5,708 nt of DNA from UBA4292 sp002395865. Lineage in GTDB: Bacteria > Bacillota > Clostridia > Lachnospirales > Lachnospiraceae. This document shows positions 1 to 3,925 of this stretch, piece by piece. The stretch is taken from positions 1 to 5,708 of the forward strand of contig CAMNBU010000066.1 in NCBI GenBank assembly GCA_946533395.1, given 5' to 3'. The notes under the pieces were generated by a model that worked only from the letters and a program-made list of their open reading frames with translations, was not told the DNA's origin and did no database searches. The position numbers were made by a program, and so were the translations under genes. Position 1 is the first letter of the stretch, and each line of letters opens with the position of its first letter.

Positions 1-569
1 TCAAGTACCTTGCACGGAGTATCAAAGCATTCAAGGAGCAGTACCCGAATTTCATATTTCACATTTTCAGCGGAGATACCGAGCCCGTTGCCGAACGTCT
101 TGACAGAGGTATCCTCGACCTTGCCGTGATCGTTGAGCCGCCGAACCTGTCGAAGTACAACTATCTCTCTATCCCTGAAAGCGACAAATGGGGGCTTGTC
201 ATGCTGCGTGACAGTCCGCTTGCTGAGAAAGAATATGTTACCTTTGATGACCTCTATGGGCTTCCGCTGTTCTGCTCCGAGCAGGCTATCCGTGTGGATT
301 TCCCTCGCTGGTGCGGGGATAATATGGACAAGCTCAGCTTTGCAGGAACTGTCAATCTTGCCTACAACGGCTCGGTATTTGTGAAAGAAGGGCTTGGATA
401 TATGCTGACCTTTGAGCACCTTGTAGACACAAGCGAAGAAAGCGGACTTTGCTTCCGACCGATCAAGCCGACGCTTGAAACAAATATGTATATCATCTGG
501 AAAAAGTATCAGGTGTTTTCACCGATTGCGGAATTATTTTTGAAAAGATTAAGGCAGGACTATAGTTAA
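1..569 (+). CDS. LysR-family transcriptional regulator, C-terminal effector-binding domain (5'-truncated by window edge)
   Basis: An open frame enters from the left edge (first full codon at base 3) and ends at TAA 567-569, giving 188 residues. The start lies outside the window; the GTG at 126 is internal, because recognisable family sequence precedes it. The opening residues, with IKAFKEQYPN, then SGDTEPVAERLDRGILDLAVIVEPP, are the typical first strand-helix and hinge of the LysR substrate-binding domain (periplasmic-binding-protein fold). Later PRWCGDN and VKEGLGYMLTFEHLV match the second lobe and its return to the first. The fragment corresponds to roughly the last two thirds of a ~290-residue regulator, so the N-terminal winged helix-turn-helix is not seen. 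Such proteins are cytosolic DNA-binding regulators that respond to a small ligand. The ligand and target cannot be inferred: the usual divergent partner gene would be outside the window. The gene converges on psd with a 6-base gap and probably does not regulate it. Confidence 0.88.
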   Translation, partial: KYLARSIKAFKEQYPNFIFHIFSGDTEPVAERLDRGILDLAVIVEPPNLSKYNYLSIPESDKWGLVMLRDSPLAEKEYVTFDDLYGLPLFCSEQAIRVDFPRWCGDNMDKLSFAGTVNLAYNGSVFVKEGLGYMLTFEHLVDTSEESGLCFRPIKPTLETNMYIIWKKYQVFSPIAELFLKRLRQDYS

Positions 570-575
570 GTATAA

Positions 576-1394
576 TCACTTTCCTTTATAACCTATTATT
601 TCTCCCATCTTCACTGCCGTTTCCACTCCGGCCGCTGACCTGGCCAGTACATCTGCAGGTATCTTCGCCCTGTCCCTTCCGATCAGAACGATGACTGTCG
701 AGCCGCCGTACTCGAAATGCCCCTTCTCCTGCCCTCTTTGAACTCTTGCGGGGGCTAGTTCTTCATTTACGATGCGGCCGACCAGCATGGCGCCGACCTC
801 CATCTGGACGCATCGGCCGAAATTGTCGGTGTCGATCACGCTGTACTCCCTGGCATTTTCGATGAACACGGGAGTCTGCGAGAGGGCTACGGGGCGAACG
901 GTGTGATAAAAGCCCTTGATTCTTCTGTCCTTATGTTTTTTTCCGCCGTCGAACCAGGCATAGCGGTGATAATTTTCCACGCCGAGGCGAAATACCAGAC
1001 ACAATCCGCCGTCAAAGCTTTTCGCCAGCATCCTGTCCCGCAGAAGATGTGCCATGTCGAAACGGCTCTGCTTTACACCAACTACCAGACCATCGTTTAT
1101 TTTATACGCAGAGAGCATTCCGTCACATGGGCTCGTGAGTGCATCCTCAGACATATCAAAGCTTCTCCTGCCCTCCTTTATGCGGCGGCAGAAGAAATCA
1201 TTGAACGAGTTTATGTCGTCGAGTATGTAGTCGTCCCTGTTGATGCCCGCAGACTTCGCGAAGGGGCCTATAAGCGCCTTCGACGCCTTCGTATCGAGAA
1301 GCCTTCCCGAAAGCGCGGAAACAGGCTTTGAAATAAGCGGCCGCAGGAGTATTCTTCCTGCAGCCGTTCCATATAAAAATTCAAGTGTGTTCAT
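576..1394 (-). CDS. psd: Phosphatidylserine decarboxylase proenzyme
   Basis: 272 residues. It decarboxylates phosphatidylserine to phosphatidylethanolamine at the cytoplasmic membrane, using a pyruvoyl group made by self-cleavage. Visible family signatures are FNDFFCRRIK (64-73), SPCDGMLS with D91 (88-95), YHRY with H143 (142-145), HTVRPVAL (164-171), the QMEVGAMLVGRI core (197-208), and FEYGGSTVIVL (227-237). Cleavage is expected between G231 and S232, leaving a ~231-residue beta chain and a ~41-residue alpha chain that begins with the pyruvoyl residue. Length suits the short clostridial type. Oddity: the E. coli enzyme has DYHRVH, whereas this one has NYHRYA, so the flanking Asp and the second His are replaced by N141 and A146. 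The ATG shares its A with the TGA stop of pssA (TGATG) and has no clear Shine-Dalgarno, which points to translational coupling. It is the last gene of the minus-strand block; no terminator is apparent after the stop. Confidence 0.95.
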   Translation of the reverse strand: MNTLEFLYGTAAGRILLRPLISKPVSALSGRLLDTKASKALIGPFAKSAGINRDDYILDDINSFNDFFCRRIKEGRRSFDMSEDALTSPCDGMLSAYKINDGLVVGVKQSRFDMAHLLRDRMLAKSFDGGLCLVFRLGVENYHRYAWFDGGKKHKDRRIKGFYHTVRPVALSQTPVFIENAREYSVIDTDNFGRCVQMEVGAMLVGRIVNEELAPARVQRGQEKGHFEYGGSTVIVLIGRDRAKIPADVLARSAAGVETAVKMGEIIGYKGK

Positions 1395-2080
1395 CAGATA
1401 AATACCGTAAGAAGTGCTATAAATTCACCCACGCCTATGAGGACCATGATGGAGAATATCAGCTTGCCGGGCTTGCGTATCTTTATATTTGCCACGAAAA
1501 GGATGGCCACCACAAGCATCACCATGAAATAGAATACCGCCAGATTTGCCTTCGTGTAGAAGTGGATGATGTGGATGATGGGGAATATCAGCGCCGCGCT
1601 GGTCACGGGTAGACCCACATAGTAGGTGTGTCCCGTCTTCTCCTTCTCATCCTCGCGCATCTGCACGGTGGAATTGAAATATGCAAGGCGAATGAGTGCC
1701 GCAAGTATATAGAACACGCCGATGGTGAGTATTATCATCAGCATCCAGAACTGATCGCCGTACTCATCCTTCTTCATGATCTCAATGAATATTCCGCTCC
1801 TGCGAAGCTGCGCCGCGCCTATTGCCACAGGCAGGATTCCGAAGCATATCAGATCTGAGAACGAATCGATCTGTACGCCGAAGTCCTTCTCGAACTTGGT
1901 CCTTCCCTGCTTCGTCCTTGCCACTTTTCCGTCGAAGCCGTCTAAAAGTCCTGAGAGCATCAGGAAGAAAATACCTCCGTACGGATGCCCGACTCCCGTC
2001 ATGGATATAAGGATGCCTATGGCGCCCGATACCATTGAGAGATATGTGAGAATAACAGTATAATCGTATACACCTATCAT
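1394..2080 (-). CDS. pssA: CDP-diacylglycerol--serine O-phosphatidyltransferase (phosphatidylserine synthase), CDP-alcohol phosphatidyltransferase family
   Basis: 228 residues, integral membrane. It transfers the phosphatidyl group of CDP-diacylglycerol to L-serine, giving phosphatidylserine and CMP. The CDP-alcohol phosphotransferase signature D-x2-DG-x2-AR...G-x3-D-x3-D is present as D47, D50-G51, A54-R55, G68, D72 and D76. The aspartates bind metal and the CDP pyrophosphate, and the last one is the expected base. The spacer between AR and G is 12 residues instead of the usual 8 or so, filled by a charged stretch (TKQGRTKFEKDF). YYVGLPVTSAAL (153-164) is the segment typical of serine-specific members. 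Hydrophobic segments lie near residues 7-27, 33-47, 76-90, 111-130, 157-173, 179-197 and 206-227. The start MIGVYDYTVILTYLS fits the N-terminus I recall for clostridial homologues, although no good Shine-Dalgarno precedes it. A strongly structured 99-base gap lies upstream. Placement next to psd strongly supports serine as the acceptor rather than glycerol or inositol. Confidence 0.9.
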   Translation of the reverse strand: MIGVYDYTVILTYLSMVSGAIGILISMTGVGHPYGGIFFLMLSGLLDGFDGKVARTKQGRTKFEKDFGVQIDSFSDLICFGILPVAIGAAQLRRSGIFIEIMKKDEYGDQFWMLMIILTIGVFYILAALIRLAYFNSTVQMREDEKEKTGHTYYVGLPVTSAALIFPIIHIIHFYTKANLAVFYFMVMLVVAILFVANIKIRKPGKLIFSIMVLIGVGEFIALLTVFI

Positions 2081-2092
2081 TTTATGTACTTT

Positions 2093-2140
2093 GCCGCAGG
2101 CATAGTGCCCATCGGTGTCGTGCCTGCCGCGGCACCGATG
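2093..2140 (-). promoter_or_regulatory. GC-rich nested inverted repeats in the pssA leader (possible competing hairpins or pseudoknot)
   Basis: Read on the minus strand, CATCGGTG (2140-2133) can pair with CACCGATG (2117-2110) as a perfect 8-bp stem around a 15-base loop. The loop sequence GCCGCGGCAGGCA (2133-2121) is itself complementary, apart from a 3-base bulge, to TGCCTGCGGC (2102-2093), which lies downstream of the first stem. The loop also contains the palindrome TGCCGCGGCA (2134-2125) and can form GTGCC/GGCAC (2135-2131 with 2124-2120). These stems compete, or in part could coexist as an H-type pseudoknot. The element ends 12 bases before the pssA ATG, where no clear Shine-Dalgarno is seen. 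The complementarity is read directly; a regulatory role for PS synthase expression is inference, and no known riboswitch class was recognised. Confidence 0.45.
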
Positions 2141-2169
2141 AAAGTCTGAAAGATCTTCTTTCAGACTTT
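2141..2169. terminator. Perfect 13-bp hairpin between the flippase-like gene and pssA (terminator or attenuator-like)
   Basis: AAAGTCTGAAAGA and its exact reverse complement TCTTTCAGACTTT are separated by 3 bases. On the plus strand the stem is followed by a U-rich tail (TCTTTGT after the stem's own TTT), a classic intrinsic-terminator shape, but no plus-strand gene needs it here. On the minus strand, the direction of the genes, the stem is preceded by an A-rich stretch but followed by CATCGG, so the tail is only the UUU at the base of the stem. It may therefore be a leaky, partial terminator of the upstream two-gene transcript, a block to antisense transcription, or an RNA-stabilising hairpin. 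It starts 11 bases past the stop codon of the flippase-like gene. Confidence 0.5.
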
Positions 2170-2179
2170 TCTTTGTCCC

Positions 2180-3220
2180 CTACACTTTCTTCTTTCTTCC
2201 CATCAGATATCCTATGAGCGTGATGGCCGCGCACACAGTTACACAGATGTAGAAGGTGATGCCTCTTGAGAGCATTTCTATCTGAAATGCCATATCCTCA
2301 CCCATTATCCCTGTAAATCCGTCCACCATCATGTAGTCGGATATACCCATTCCGCCGGGTATCGGAAGGAAATTAAAACCTATCGTTATAAGACACTGCT
2401 TGGCAAATACCGTAAATCCGAACCTGCCCTGTCCGTGTAATGCTATGTATATGACCGCCGGCACCGCCATCTGCGACGCCCTCTGTACCACGTTCCAGAA
2501 GAATGCCTTCAGCATGACGCTCTTTCTGCCGGCTATGATCTCGGAGCAGCTCTCGTAGTCGTGCATCATGGTCTCGAGCTTGGAGAGCTTCGCGTCGAGG
2601 TTCTTAATTATCTTCTTTCGGTGAAGGAAACGAAGGAACTTCGCGATAAGTATGAACACCTTTTCGCCGCGCTTTAATACCGCAAGGAACAGAAGCGACA
2701 GAAATATGAGTCCAACGAAGCCGATGATGATGAGTACCTTCGATACCGACCCGAAGTCCACGAACGCTCCCGGACAGAGTATGATGGAGATCAGTCCCAT
2801 AAATACTATGGCCAGTGTGTACATCATAAGGTTCAGCACCAGCACCGCCGTGGTCACACCCACAGGCAGCCCGTCCCTCATCATGAAGAACGCGCTGGCC
2901 GGCTGGCCCCCTGTCGCCGAAGGCGTGATGGCTGAGAAATAGATGTCGGAGGCGGAGTATAAAAACGCACTCGACCTCTTTGTCTTATATCCCGTCGAAC
3001 GAAGGATCGACCTCAGAGCCGTGCCCTCGAACCACACGAAGCCTGCCGCGAGCAGCACGGCCAGCACCAGCCACAGCTTTTTCGCATCGCCAAGCGCCCT
3101 CAAAAGATCCGCCGGCGAGAGACTCTTGCTCTGTGAGACCACCGCCATCACGGTAAATATCGCGATTATCAGTGATACGACCGCCCATATCACCTTCTTC
3201 ATTACACCCTTATTTTTCAA
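2180..3220 (-). CDS. Flippase-like / lysylphosphatidylglycerol-synthase-type transmembrane protein (YbhN/AglD-like family)
   Basis: 346 residues, polytopic membrane protein. The family (LPG_synthase_TM, also called the UPF0104 or flippase-like domain) includes the membrane half of MprF, E. coli YbhN and archaeal AglD. Signatures seen are SAITPSATGGQP (96-107) and FNFLPIPGGMGISDY (282-296) near the C-terminal end. Hydrophobic segments lie near 8-28, 46-64, 85-105, 121-149, 161-182, 236-260, 268-287 and 317-340, with a charged cytosolic-type loop around 183-235 (KRGEKVF, RKKIIKNLDAKLSKLE). There is no soluble aminoacyl-transferase domain, so this is not a complete MprF. A lipid translocation or lipid-handling role is the family expectation; its substrate is unknown. 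The TTG start at 3220 overlaps the PAP2 gene by 11 bases and has AAGGAGAG 9 bases upstream. ATG at 3202 (residue 7) is an alternative start. Confidence 0.85.
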   Translation of the reverse strand: MKNKGVMKKVIWAVVSLIIAIFTVMAVVSQSKSLSPADLLRALGDAKKLWLVLAVLLAAGFVWFEGTALRSILRSTGYKTKRSSAFLYSASDIYFSAITPSATGGQPASAFFMMRDGLPVGVTTAVLVLNLMMYTLAIVFMGLISIILCPGAFVDFGSVSKVLIIIGFVGLIFLSLLFLAVLKRGEKVFILIAKFLRFLHRKKIIKNLDAKLSKLETMMHDYESCSEIIAGRKSVMLKAFFWNVVQRASQMAVPAVIYIALHGQGRFGFTVFAKQCLITIGFNFLPIPGGMGISDYMMVDGFTGIMGEDMAFQIEMLSRGITFYICVTVCAAITLIGYLMGRKKKV

Positions 3221-3848
3221 ACCACTTAACTCTCCTTGAGATAAACAGACCTATCTCAACGCATATCACTGCTCCCACAAAATCAGCCAGAACATGCTGT
3301 TTGCAGAAAAATGTAGACAGAAATACAAGTACAGACATGATGATCGTGGCGGGTTTGTACCACTTCGGAGCAGTCTTTGCCCAGAAGCAGGTCCTCATGA
3401 TCATGTAACTCTCAATGCAGTGTACAGAGGGAAACAGATTGTCAGAGGCGTCTGTGTCATACAGCCATCTCATCAGATTTGCAAAAATATCGTCTCCCAC
3501 GACCTCGGGTCTTCCCATAGTCGTCGGGTACACGAAAAAGCACACAAGGCAGATTATCTCGGCAATGATCTCGGCCTTTGCGACCCTGACTGCCGTCACG
3601 CGATCCTCCCTGAGCACGAGATAATACCCGTATATCCACTGCGCGTACGATCCGAAGATGTAGATGATAACGAACGCCGGTATAAATGGCAGCGCCCTGT
3701 CGAGATCGGTCTCTATATCATGGTGATACAGTCCCGTGGTGAATACCCTGCTGCCGAAATATATCAGAAAATTCCACGAGGTCATCAGTATCGCGCAGAT
3801 CCAGCCGTAGGGCGGCATCGCGTTGTACAGTTTCTTAACTATCTTCAT
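3210..3848 (-). CDS. PAP2-superfamily membrane protein (lipid phosphatase or head-group phosphotransferase, Aur1/PAP2_3-like)
   Basis: 212 residues with about six hydrophobic segments (near 13-31, 52-76, 92-107, 138-155, 166-182 and 188-204). The PAP2 active site is present in divergent form: R113-P114 stands for the end of motif 1, FPSVH with H143 for motif 2 (PSGH), and S178...KQH185VLAD189 for motif 3 (SRx5Hx3D). The two His and the Asp of the triad are kept, while the motif 3 Arg is T179 and a Lys (K183) sits two residues before the His. FPSxH and KQHxxxD resemble the Aur1/inositol-phosphorylceramide-synthase-like branch more than undecaprenyl-pyrophosphate phosphatases. The chemistry is expected to be phosphate-ester transfer or hydrolysis on a lipid; the substrate is not visible. 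Its ATG lies 36 bases after the expected transcription start of the promoter at 3891-3919, with a weak GGAAAG 8 bases upstream. It overlaps the next gene, so the two are probably co-translated. Confidence 0.85.
   Translation of the reverse strand: MKIVKKLYNAMPPYGWICAILMTSWNFLIYFGSRVFTTGLYHHDIETDLDRALPFIPAFVIIYIFGSYAQWIYGYYLVLREDRVTAVRVAKAEIIAEIICLVCFFVYPTTMGRPEVVGDDIFANLMRWLYDTDASDNLFPSVHCIESYMIMRTCFWAKTAPKWYKPATIIMSVLVFLSTFFCKQHVLADFVGAVICVEIGLFISRRVKWFEK
3230..3237 (-). promoter_or_regulatory. Shine-Dalgarno deciding the TTG start of the flippase-like gene
   Basis: AAGGAGAG on the minus strand lies inside the 3' end of the PAP2 gene, 9 bases before TTG at 3220-3218. The in-frame ATG at 3202-3200 has only AAGGG a few bases before it. 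The stronger site favours the TTG, which makes the two genes overlap by 11 bases, but the spacing is on the long side (11 bases from the AAGGAG core), so the ATG is not excluded. Confidence 0.45.
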
Positions 3849-3890
3849 CGTACGTGCTTTCCGAAGTCCGATCTATGTCAACTTCTGTTT

Positions 3891-3919
3891 ATTATAATAG
3901 ATTAATGTTCCCGCGTCAA
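3891..3919 (-). promoter_or_regulatory. Sigma-A-type promoter for the PAP2/flippase-like/pssA/psd block
   Basis: On the minus strand, TTGACG (3919-3914, one mismatch to the -35 consensus) is followed after exactly 17 bases by a perfect TATAAT (3896-3891). It sits in an AT-rich pocket of otherwise GC-balanced sequence and points at the PAP2 ATG. Transcription would start near 3884, giving a leader of about 36 bases. The -35 begins 6 bases after the amidase stop codon, so the downstream genes can be expressed independently of the amidase gene, for which no terminator is seen. Confidence 0.75.
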
Positions 3920-3925
3920 CCACCA

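Noticed and set aside
126..569. LysR fragment as a complete 147-residue gene starting at GTG 126
   Set aside because: The frame stays open to the left edge and codes for the standard opening of the LysR effector domain, so the gene is truncated by the window and is not short.
561..574. Near-palindrome TATAGTTAAGTATA at the LysR/psd junction
   Set aside because: The arms mismatch at the two G positions, leaving only short A/T pairing; it is too weak for a terminator or a convincing operator.
903..1331. 142-codon plus-strand open frame opposite psd
   Set aside because: It is antisense to well-conserved Psd motifs and has no recognisable domain.
3876..3881. Perfect TTGACA (minus strand) between the promoter and the PAP2 start
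   Set aside because: No -10-like sequence lies 16-18 bases downstream (about 3853-3859), and the TTGACG/TATAAT pair just upstream has ideal spacing.
3294..3905. 203-codon plus-strand open frame opposite the PAP2 gene
   Set aside because: It is a shadow of the PAP2 coding strand: its protein is rich in His/Arg with no recognisable domain, while the minus-strand frame carries PAP2 motifs and membrane segments.
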